Below, one piece after another: positions 1 through 8,239 of a stretch of DNA of 11,071 bases. Position 1 is the first letter of the stretch. Each line of letters opens with the position of its first letter. Source of the stretch: Parvularia atlantis. Lineage: Eukaryota; Opisthokonta; Rotosphaerida. The stretch lies in assembly GCA_943704415.1 (NCBI GenBank), contig CALSCO010001448.1, positions 1-11,071 of the forward strand, read 5' to 3'. The notes under the pieces are model-generated. The model saw only the letters and a program-made list of their open reading frames with translations. It was not told where the DNA came from and did not search any database. The translations under genes were made by a program, and so were the position numbers.

Positions 1-1
1 G

Positions 2-3000
2 GGGGCGCAGGTCGCGGGCTTCTACGCCGTCGGCACGTCGCGCGGCTTTGTCGTCGTCCTCGACCAGGACGAGGAGCTGCGCAGCGTGCTCGGCAACGCA
101 CAGAGCGGTGTGCACCGTTGCATGCACAGTGCAGCGCGCTGACGGTCATGCCCCGCAGGCGCCGACCTCGGGCCCGTCACGTGCCTTGACATCTCGCCCG
201 ACCAGACGCGCCTCGTCGTCGGCCACCAGCTCGGGCACATCGGTGGCGTCGCGCGCAAAGGGTCGCCTTTTGCTTGCATGGCTGAACGCGTGCGCAGTCT
301 TCTGGGACCTCCCGCGCGGCCGCCCGTTCAAGACGTTGCACGCGGGCGACAAGCCCGACAAGAGCCAGGCTATCGCGGGCGTGCGCTTCCTGCAGAGCGG
401 CACCGAGGTGGTCGCGCATGACAGCCAGGTGCGCGGCGGCTCCGGCGCACGCTTGCGCTGACCGGCCTGTTCAGGGTGTGGCGTTCCTGCACTCGCTCGT
501 TAAGATGATGGTCGTGTGGACGGTCAACTCGACCGTGCTCTTCACAGGCAAGAAGCCCACGGCGGCCATCGTCCACGTCGACGCGCTCCTGCCCGCGAGC
601 GACCCGGCGTCGTTCTTGCGCCTGCAGGGTGCGCCCGTCTGTGCGCGTGACCTCCTCGCGGCCTGGCTGACGCGTCTCGTCCGGCAGAGCCTGACCCTGC
701 GCTCAACACAGCCACGCTCGCCGTGACCCGCGCCGCGCCGCTGACGGCACAGAGCGTCTCGGCCGACGGCGCGTTCGTGGCGCCGCCGCTGCAGTCGCGC
801 GCAAACGCCAGCTGGACGCACGTGACGGACGCGTGGCAGCTCGTCGCGCTCCTTACGCCGTTCAAGGTGCACGCGCGTGCTGTCGACGGCAGCAAGCGCG
901 GTGCTCATCCGTGCGCGTGCAGTTGTTCCTGTTGTCGGTGCGTGCGAGCATCGCGCTCGTGTACAAGTACCTGCGCCCGCGAGACGTCCCGCTGACGGCG
1001 CTGCCGTGTTCGAGCTGGCGGCCGGCGCTGCGCTCGGACGAGACCGGCATGTGCTCCGTGGCGCAATACACGGCCGTTGCGCGCGGGCTGACGACCGCCC
1101 CCCGGCCACAGGCGAGCTACTGCCGCCCGTGCTCGCGTTTGCGTTTGGCCGGCAGATGACGCTCATCGCCGTCACGGTCACGGTGACGGCGACGGGCGGT
1201 GCGTGCTCGGCTGCGCGTGCTGCTCGGCGTGCGTGGCTGACGCATGCCTTAGACGCGGGTGCACCCCCCGGGCCGCGGCTCAAGGTCGAAAAGCTGGCCG
1301 ACCGCACGCTCAAGTTCAGCGTCATGTCGCTGCGCTGGCTGTCGCCGCGGGTGCGCAGCGCCGACCGCGCACTGCCGCCACTGAGCACTCAGACGCGCGC
1401 TCGGCGAGCAGATCCTCGCTGCGCTGAGCTCGCGCGAGGAGCTCTTCCTGCTCGACAGCACAACGCTGTCGCTTGTGAGCGCGCCCGTGTCTCTGCGCGA
1501 CGTGCAGCTCGTCTACCAGTCGCACTTTGGTCTGCTCGCGCCCAAGAACACCAAGCCGGTGCGCACAACGGGCGCGCGTGCCAACGCGGCTAACTCGCCT
1601 CGCCAGGCCGGCTCGAAGACGTTTACGGTCTTCCAGCAGTCGGTGCAGATCGTGCGCCAGAGCATCCTTCTGCTGGTGCGCGCTCCGCGCCGGTGCGTCC
1701 GCCTGCTCATGCGTGCGTACGTGCGCAGGGCCTCAACGGCGTGACCGTGTGCCACCTGACGACGTGGAAGGAGCGCATCACGGTGCTCGTGCAGCAGAAC
1801 GACTTTGCCGAGGCGATTAGCCTGGTCCGTGCTGGCCACATCTGCACGCCGCGTCGTACTGACTGCGACGGCGGCCAGGCCCAGCGGTTCTACAACGGCA
1901 TCGACGTGGCCGCGGCCGTCGGCCTGCCGCAGCGCGAGAGCGACCGCAAGGCCGCCGTGCGAGCGCAGGCAAGCGACACCCAGGCAGCACGCGCGGAGAC
2001 TGACGCGTGCGCGGCCGTACAGCTGATCGACCTCATCGCCTCGCTCGTCGACATCGGCCTGCTCGAGCACAGCCCCGGCGACGAGCTGAGCGACGAGACT
2101 CGTGCCGTGTTCCACGACCTCGCCGGCCTGGCGCTCGATGCGTGCGCGTCCACGCAGCTGCAGGTCTGCTGCGGGGCTGCACGTGGCACGCACGCTGACA
2201 GCCACGCAATGTCGTGCCAGGACATCATCTTCACGGGCACGTCGCAGACGGCCAGCGTGTACGAGTCGTTTGCCGACAAGGGCCTGGCGGACGTGTTCTT
2301 CGACGTGCTAGAGCCGCTGCTGCTGAGTGACCGGCTGACGGATGCGCTGACAATCGAGGCCGTGAACGGTTCGCGTCTCTGCTGCGGCTCCGCGAGCCGT
2401 GCTGACGCCGCTTGCCGGCCCACCCGCCCAGCGATGCTCGAGTACAACATGCAGAAGGAGCGGCACCAAAACGTCGAACAGCTGATCCTGCACCTGCCGC
2501 CGGCGATGATCCCGATCGACCAGGTGCAGCGGGCGCCCGGTTGCCGATGCGCTCTTGTGCTGACACTGGCCGTACGCGCGCGCGCAGATGACAAAGTACT
2601 GCCTGCGCCACCATCTCTTCGTCGGCTACATCTATATCTACACGCGCGCGCTCAACGACTACATCACGCCAATGCTCACGCTGTTTGGGGTGCGCCGCGG
2701 CGGCTCCGGCGCCGGCTGCCTGACCTTGAGGGGTCGTCGCAGATCGTGCGCGAGGCGCTCGGGCGGCGGCAGGCGGCGGCCGCAGGAGCCGCTTCGAACG
2801 CCCGCGCGCTCGCGGTCAACACGGCCGTGGCGGCGAGCGCGATGCCGTCGGAGGCCGTGTACCTGATCTTTTCGTTCGTGTCGGACGTGTTCACGGGCAA
2901 ATGTGCGCCCGTGCGCCGTCTGCCGAAGCACCTAGGCTGACGGGCGTGCGCAGCGTACGCCAGCGGGCTTATGCCGCCGAAGGAGGCCCTCGCGGCCAAA

Positions 3001-6000
3001 ACGCAGGTGTACCAGCTGCTCTTCTCCCTCCTGTACCACGACCGCGACCGTGCGTGGCGCCGGCCCCGCGTGGTCTGTCCGTGAGTGCGACTGACGCCGT
3101 CGGCCGCAGCGCTCAAGGAAGACAAGGGCCTGCCGTACCCGTACATGCGCCTGCTGGCGCGGTTCGACGCACGCGAGCTCATGGGCGTGATGTCGCTCGC
3201 GTTTCGGGACCCGTGCATCGAAGGCGCACAGCGTGCAGCCCCCTGCTGCGCCAGTGCTAACGCGAGCGCAGGCATGATCAAACTTGTGCCGGAGGAGTCT
3301 GCGCTGTCACCGATGATGGCGTCCGTGCTCGAGCGTCAGACGGTCGTGGACGTGCTGCTGCGCGTGATCGTGCAGTCGCCGGCCGAGTTTGGGGTGCGCG
3401 GCGTGCGAGTCTGCGCTTTTGCTGAGCGCGCACACGCGTTTTGCAGGAAGCCGAGCTGGAGGTGCTCTACCTGTTCATCGCGCGCCAGCTGTCCGAGTAC
3501 TCGACCTTTGTGCACGTCGAGGGCAGCCTGCTCGCGCGCATGTTTTCGTTTCTCACGACGGCGCGCCTGGGTGCGCACCCTGCACCGGTGCAATGCGAGT
3601 GCTGAGAATGGTGCGCGCTGCAGACGCCAAGGGCAGCCCCGCTGCGGGCGCGTACGGCTCGCCGGCACTCGCGGTTGCCTCGTCGCCGTTCGTGTCGATG
3701 CCGAGCCCGCTGCTGAGCGGGTCGAGCGCGGGCGGGGTCAAGTCAGCCGCGGTGCGCTGTCGACGCGACGCTGGCCGTGCAGCCTGCTGACGTGCTACCG
3801 CGGCCGCAGATGCTGGAGCGCGAAGTGCAGTCTCGCGAGCGCCAGCGGGCGCTGATCGACCTGCTCAAGGTGACGCGCGCACCGTCGTGCACAGCCAGCC
3901 GCTGACGACAACACGCGCTCGCGGCACAGGTGTACACGCCAACAAAGCAGGAGATGGACAAGCTGCTGGCGCAGTGCGAGCACGCGGGCTTCTACCGCGT
4001 GTGCGAGGAGATCCACCGGGCGAGCGGGCGCTTGGACGAGGTGCGCCGCCGCCGGCTCATCCTGCTGCCGCGGCTGACGAGCGCGCGTGCGACAGGTCAT
4101 CGGCTGCTATACGCGCGACGAGTCGCGCGCGCAGGAGGTCTTCCAGGTGTGCTGCGCTAGACGTCGCCGCGGCGCTGCTGCGTGTATGTCCTGACCCCTG
4201 CCCGGCAGTTTGTGCAGGACACGCTGTCGCCGACGCGCACGCCGCCGCTCACGGCCGGTTCGGACGCGTGCGCCTGTGTGCGGCCGGCAGTTCTGAGGCG
4301 TGGCGCGTGCCCGCAGACCAGCTGCGCCTGTTTCGCAAGGCGATGCTCGCGGCGATCCCGGACCTCATCCGCATCGATGGGCCGAGCACGGCGCAGATGG
4401 TGCTCGAGCACATGTCGCAGGAACACGAGAACGTGCTGCTGCAGCTGCAGAGCGCGCCGCGCCTGCAGTACCGAGTGAGCCGCCGCGCACGCGTCTTGCG
4501 TTTCTGTGCGCGCTAACCCCTTGGCTGCGCAGTACTTGCAGGGCCTGCTCGACCCGACGCGCGGCGGGGCTGGTCGTGTCGGCCTGCTGTACGGCGGCAA
4601 CAGCAGCGCCGGCAGCAGCAGCATCGGCGGCGGCGGAGGTGGCGTCGCTCTGCGGAGCGATTGCGCACTTATCTCCGTCGCAGGCGAGGAGACTGCGATC
4701 GAGTCGATGGCCGCGCCGCCGCCGCGCGTGATGGAGACGTTCGAGAAGTTCATCGAGCTGATGTGCCAGCTCGAGCCCAACGCCGTGTACAAGTTCCTGC
4801 CGACGACGGACAAGTGCGGCCGCGTGGAAACGCGGACGGTCGCACGTGCTGATTGCTTGTGTGCGTGCAGCTACCGTCTCGACCGCGTACTGGCGCTGTG
4901 CGAGCGCTACCACGTGACGGACGCGACGGCGTGGCTGCTGGAGCGCATGGGCGACATCGCGGGCGCGCTCAAGCTGATCCTGGAGGCGCTGCACGACCGC
5001 CTGACGCGCGTGGTTGAGGGGGTGCGTGTCGTGCGTGTCGTGCGTGGCAAACGCTAGCGGTGTGCTGACTCTGCACTGCAGAAACACGACAGCGACCGCG
5101 CGCTGCAGGGCGCGCTTGGCAAGATCAACGGCGTGCTCAAGGTGGCGATCCAGCTGTGCCAGCGCAACAGCGGGCAGATGGAGGCGACCAAGGCGAACGA
5201 GCTGTGGTTCTCGCTGCTCGACGCGATCATGGTGCCGCAGCGGCAAGTGCAAGAGGTGCGTGCGCGCGTTTTGAAGCGTGCGGGCAGCGGCTGCTGACGC
5301 TTCCGCAGGGTGCTGTCGCGCTGCAGGAGGGCCAGGGCGCGCAAGTGCTCGAGACGCTGCGCACCAACGTGCAACAGGTGCTGTCGTCGATGATGGGCTA
5401 CGTCGCGCTGCCCGACATCCTCAAGAAGATCATCCACGTGCGCGGCGCAGGAGGGCGCTGTTTTTTTTTTTTGCTGACCGAAGGCGTGCAGGAGCAATCG
5501 AACGCGCGCTACGCCGACTACCGCGACATCATCCTCGGCATCCTCGAGACGTACAACTACGAGCGGCTGCTGCTGCAGACGACCAACCACATCATCCTCG
5601 ACGACCTGTATCAGTCGACCGTGCAGATGCGTGCGTGGCCCGCGACGCCCCGCGCACGTGCTGCGCCTTGGCTCACGAATGCGCGCGAGGCAGTCAAGCA
5701 GCGCAAGCGCGCGCACATGCCCAGCTCATACCGCTGCAGCGTGTGTGGCCTGCGCATCCTGCGCAAGGACAGCAGCCGCGCGCGCGACGCCGTCTCCGTC
5801 TTCAACTGCGGCCACGTCTTCCACGGGCGCTGCCTACAGCAGTCTGGCGGCGCGACGTTCTGCGGGCTCTGCCACGCGCGCACGGCCGAGGTGCGGCCTG
5901 CTCTCGCTTGCAGTGGGGCGCGCGCACTAACGGCGGTGGCGACAGGCACGAACCGGCAAGGGCGCGGCGCGGGTCGGGCCAGCCGGCAGCACGGGCGAGA

Positions 6001-6450
6001 GCAGCTCTGGTGGCGCGGGCGCCGACGGCAGCGCCGAGGACGGGTCGCTGGACCGCGCGCAGCTCGATGCGCTCGCACGCGTGCGGGCCGCGCTCGGGCC
6101 GCAGTCGCAGGTGCGTCCGGTGTGGGCCGCTTTATGGGCCGCGCATCACGCTTGCGACGCACAGCAAATCCTGCGCGAGAAGCTACACACGGCGCTGAAC
6201 AACGACGACGACGAGTACGACGAGGGCGGGCGGCACCGGCGCCGGCGTGACGAGCAAGGCACGCCGAGCACGTTCGGCAGCTCGAGCGCGACCAAGTATG
6301 TCGCTTCACGTCCGCCGCGCAGCACTCACTCGCTCCGCACATAGGCTGCGACTTGCCCCGCCGCCGCTGCCGAGCAGCCAGGCGCCGGGGCAAGGGCGCG
6401 TGCGCGCGCGCGTGCCCGGCAAGCTCATGCCAACTAGCAAGGCGCACTGA
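2..6450 (+). CDS. VPS8: VPS8, CORVET complex subunit (5' end missing)
   Basis: VPS8 is the Rab5-effector subunit that tethers early endosomes within CORVET. Spliced model exons: 2-107, 159-242, 298-428, 475-628, 688-866, 923-1057, 1117-1198, 1253-1350, 1412-1675, 1729-1824, 1879-1956, 2023-2163, 2221-2368, 2432-2523, 2588-2689, 2743-2902, 2954-3049, 3110-3232, 3272-3393, 3447-3570, 3624-3751, 3810-3869, 3930-4040, 4096-4146, 4209-4257, 4317-4474, 4533-4638, 4684-4813, 4871-5021, 5082-5255, 5309-5437, 5492-5630, 5694-5890, 5946-6110, 6165-6295, 6345-6450. They total 4,500 nt in one frame, ending TGA. The propeller is residues ~1-430 (GFVVVLDQDEELRSVLG, HIVFWDL). The solenoid has blocks closely resembling human VPS8 (LPYPYMRLLARFDARELM, GFYRVCEEIHRA, ELWFSLLDAIM). 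A RING-H2 finger follows from residue ~1315. Human VPS8 has ~200 residues before the point where this copy starts, so the 5' end lies upstream. Family identity is firm. Intron ends near 1058-1116, 2690-2742, 3233-3271 and 4639-4683 are uncertain. Confidence 0.94.
1168..1190. repeat. Inverted repeat in a VPS8 exon
   Basis: Arms GCCGTCAC (1168-1175) and GTGACGGC (1183-1190) are perfect complements separated by 7 nt. The segment encodes alternating Val-Thr (AVTVTVTATG) and ends 8 nt before an intron donor at 1199. A hairpin in the RNA could form next to the 5' splice site, though the Val-Thr coding alone may explain the symmetry. Confidence 0.6.
1351..1411 (+). other. Example spliceosomal intron in VPS8
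   Basis: This 61-nt intron follows CGG with a GTGCGC donor and ends GAGCAG. Removing it joins the end of a propeller segment (LKFSVMSLRWLSPR) in one frame to the next (ILAALSSREELFLLDS) in another. The reading frame changes, so splicing is required. The branch-point candidate is CTGAG at 1381-1385. An earlier AG at 1391-1392 would give the wrong phase. Similar introns interrupt all three genes, and the gene entries give their positions as gaps between exons. Confidence 0.85.
4560..4683 (+). other. Gly/Ser-rich insert in VPS8, possible 45-nt intron inside
   Basis: After the conserved YLQGLLDPTRGG block the exon codes for a low-complexity run (GGNSSAGSSSIGGGGGG) that is absent from the human protein as I know it. 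Positions 4639-4683 could be a 45-nt intron: a GTGGCG start, a GTCGCAG end, a length divisible by three and no stop. It lacks the usual CTGAC-type branch point. Retained, it adds 15 residues (beginning GVALRSDCALIS). Both versions keep the frame, so the protein model does not decide between them. Confidence 0.5.
5022..5081 (+). other. VPS8 intron with a 9-bp tandem repeat
   Basis: This 60-nt intron starts with two perfect copies of GTGCGTGTC and a third that matches its first seven bases (5022-5048). It has a TGCTGACTC branch point and an ACTGCAG acceptor. Each repeat unit contains a complete GTGCGT donor, so three alternative 5' splice sites lie 9 bp apart. Using a later one would add 3 or 6 codons. 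Confidence 0.8.
5438..5491 (+). other. VPS8 intron with a T12 tract
   Basis: This 54-nt intron (donor GTGCGCGG, branch point TTGCTGACC, acceptor CGTGCAG) carries twelve T residues at 5461-5472 immediately before the branch point. It has no stop and a length divisible by three, so it reads through as coding sequence with a Phe run. Removing it joins LPDILKKIIH to EQSNARYADYRD, matching the VPS8 family spacing. Confidence 0.8.
5735..5872 (+). other. RING-H2 zinc finger of VPS8
   Basis: The zinc ligands are readable in one exon: CSVC (codons at 5735 and 5744), then NCGHVFHGRC (Cys 5807, His 5813, His 5822, Cys 5831), then CGLC (Cys 5861 and 5870). This is the complete C-x2-C / C-x-H-x2-H-x2-C / C-x2-C RING-H2 pattern, with all eight ligands intact. 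It sits near the C-terminus, where VPS8 carries its RING domain. A tail of about 135 residues follows, rich in Gly, Ser and charged residues, with the helix-like segment LDRAQLDALARVRAAL near its middle. Confidence 0.92.
6296..6344 (+). other. Last VPS8 intron, with an in-frame stop at its acceptor
   Basis: The donor GTATGT differs from the usual GTGCG type and follows AA of a Lys codon. The acceptor is ACATAG. If the intron is kept, translation runs 16 residues into it and ends at the TAG that forms the acceptor. If spliced, the protein continues for 35 codons (KLRLAPPPLPSS and onward) to TGA at 6448-6450. The spliced tail resembles the C-terminal LQLIPPP motif of human VPS8, so splicing is favoured. 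Confidence 0.7.
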
Positions 6451-6512
6451 TGGTTTGCAGCGATAGACAGATTTGCACATCATGCACAACACGCGCGCGG
6501 CCGTGCTCGTCG
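6451..6512. other. 62-bp convergent intergenic spacer
   Basis: This is the space between the VPS8 stop (TGA, 6448-6450) and the thioesterase stop (TGA on the minus strand, 6515-6513). It is less G+C-rich than the genes for its first ~40 bases. I see no AATAAA hexamer and no strong hairpin. Both 3' UTRs must either fit in it or run into the neighbouring gene. Confidence 0.8.
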
Positions 6513-8200
6513 TCACTGGCCCGCCCGCGCCGCCTTGGCGCGCTCGTAGCGCTCGCGCCCGCGCACGAAGCGCACGTAATCCTCGGGCGTGGTGATGCGC
6601 AGCGGCGGCACCTCGATCGTCTTGTGCTCCTTGTTGAGCGACACAAAGCTGCGCGCCCCCGGATCAGCTCACGTGCGCACGGCAGCTCGGTGCCACAGTG
6701 CACCGGAAGATGCCGCGGTTCGAGACGTAGCGGTGCGTGCCGGCTGTGCCGGGTGCGGCTGCGTCGCGGCTCAGCGCCAGGTGTTCGGCCTCGACGACGA
6801 CCTCGATCTCCATCATCCTGCCGCGATGTCAGGGCGCAGCGAGAGCACGTCCGGTCTCGACTCGGGCGCACTTTGCTGACGTGAACACGAGCCGCGCCGA
6901 GACGATGATCACGTAGCCGTTAAACACGGGCGCGACAAAGTCCATGGCCTCGACGGCGATAGTGACGATCTGACCGCGCGAGTCGGTGTGAGTGCCCGGT
7001 GCGTGCGTGCGGCGTGAGCGGCGCTCACGTTGGTGCCGCAGTGCCGCGCCGCGACGATGCCGGCTGCCGAGTCCATCATCTTCATCACGGTCGAGCCCAT
7101 GACGGACGAGTCTGCGTGCGATACGTGCGTGTCAGCCGCGCAGCTCCCGCGCTGACGTGCTCGCGCTCGCACCGGGTGCGCAGTCCGACGGCAGCATGAG
7201 CTGCGACAGCTGCACGGCGGTGTCGTCGGACAGCTTGGCGTGCGGCGGGGCGGGTAGGGGCAGCTCGCTGGCGTCGGCGATCAGCAGCACAAGGGCAGGC
7301 AGAGCGCGCTGTGGCGCACGGGATGGCGATGTCTTCGTCGCGCGCAAACTCGGCCACCTGCTGCTTGCGGCGCAGGTACAGCGCCTCGGCCTCGGCGATC
7401 AGTCGGTCGTCCTCGGACGTGATGTGGGCGCTGCGCGTGCCGTGAGCGCGCGGCGTCCGTTCGCAGCCGGAGGCACACACAGCACAAGCGCCGGCACGGG
7501 CTGCGCGCCCTTGTCGTAGCTGCGCTGCTTGTCCTTGTGCAGCTCGAGCGCGACGTACCACAGCTTGGCGGTGTTGGTGTGGCGCATGCCGCCGCGCGCG
7601 ATATCCTCGGCCTCGACGCGCACGACAACCATCATCGACCGCGGAGAGCAGTAGAGCAGGCGCGCGTGCGCGTGCAGCACGTTGCCGATGAACACCGGCT
7701 GCAGGAAGTCCATGTGCTCGAAGCGCGCGGTTGCGGCGAGCCGCGGCGGCGCGTCCGCGCTGCGCCCGCTGTTGCAGAAGCGCGACGCGAGGATGAAGCC
7801 GGCGCGCTCGATGCACTCGAGGATGACGCCGCCGTGCACGTTGCCGGCGGCTGCGCGCGCGCTTCGCGTCAGCCGTGCCGCAGCGGCGACAGGAGCGCGA
7901 CCGCGCACGGTTCGCGTCGTCCGGCAGCATCAGCCGCGCCATGTGCACCTCCAGCTCGCTCTCGGCCACACGCACGAGCCGTGCCGCCGGCCTGTCAGCA
8001 TCCGCACGCGCCGCACGCGCCGCACGTGACGCGCGCTTGTGCTCGGTGTCCGGCGCGTCCGTCTCGGCCCGCGGCTGCTTCTCACCACCCGCGCCGCCCC
8101 CCGTCGGCAGCACCAGCGCCAGCACGGCCGCGACCGCCGCCGCCGTCGCCGCCGCCGTCAGCGCCGACACGGCGACAGCCGACGTCAGCGTCACGTGCAT
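6513..8200 (-). CDS. Acyl-CoA thioesterase, double hotdog, ACOT7/BACH type
   Basis: This enzyme family hydrolyses fatty acyl-CoA to free fatty acid and CoA. Exons read on the minus strand: 8200-7909, 7850-7481, 7430-7320, 7267-7173, 7111-7029, 6969-6872, 6817-6704, 6648-6513. They total 1,299 nt (432 residues plus TGA). Introns are 50-59 nt with GTGCG, GTGTG or GTGAG donors. Hotdog 1 (residues ~84-220) has LMLPDDAN, then GNVHGGVILECIERAG, and later DFLQPVFIGNV and TNTAKLWYVALELH. Hotdog 2 (~270-395) has LMLPSDC, KMMDSAAGIVAARHC, EAMDFVAPVFNGYV and a strand ending FVSLNKEH. A charged tail (DYVRFVRGRERYERAKAAR) follows, as in ACOT7. The acid in KMMD (about Asp303) fits the helix acid expected in the second hotdog. 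ATG 8200 is the first Met before a hydrophobic stretch at residues ~9-32. The second HGG-type motif reads MGS here. The frame is open upstream, so the start is inferred. Confidence 0.92.
8106..8176 (-). other. Hydrophobic N-terminal segment of the thioesterase
   Basis: Residues ~9-32 of the predicted protein are an unbroken run of Ala, Val, Leu, Ser and Thr without charges (AVAVSALTAAATAAAVAAVL, then ALVLPTGGG). A polar, Arg/Ala/Asp-rich linker (residues ~40-75) follows before the first hotdog. This could be a signal anchor, a single membrane helix or an organelle-targeting leader. The cytosolic isoform of mammalian ACOT7 has no such segment. If the true start were the Met at residue 87 the segment would vanish, but that start would lie only ~10 residues before the DDAN motif. 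Confidence 0.6.
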
Positions 8201-8239
8201 TTTGTCATAGAACTCGACACTCGAGACCGTTACGGATCG
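8201..8239. promoter_or_regulatory. 39-bp divergent intergenic region (presumed bidirectional promoter)
   Basis: Only 39 bp separate the thioesterase ATG (minus strand, 8200-8198) from the katanin ATG (8240-8242). The stretch is less G+C-rich than its surroundings and contains the palindrome CTCGAG at 8219-8224. I see no TATA box and no clear initiator. The promoter role is inferred from position only. The core promoters probably overlap the coding regions or the first katanin intron. Confidence 0.5.

Noticed and set aside
471-1388. A 305-codon minus-strand open frame
   Set aside because: It is antisense to at least five VPS8 exons with clear family similarity. Its own translation is Arg/Ala/Ser-rich without motifs.
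8003-8025. CRISPR-like or mobile-element repeats (GCGCCGCAC copies here and near 11002)
   Set aside because: The copies are short, contiguous and without spacers. In the thioesterase they encode the Ala/Arg linker. No transposase, terminal repeats or target duplications are visible.
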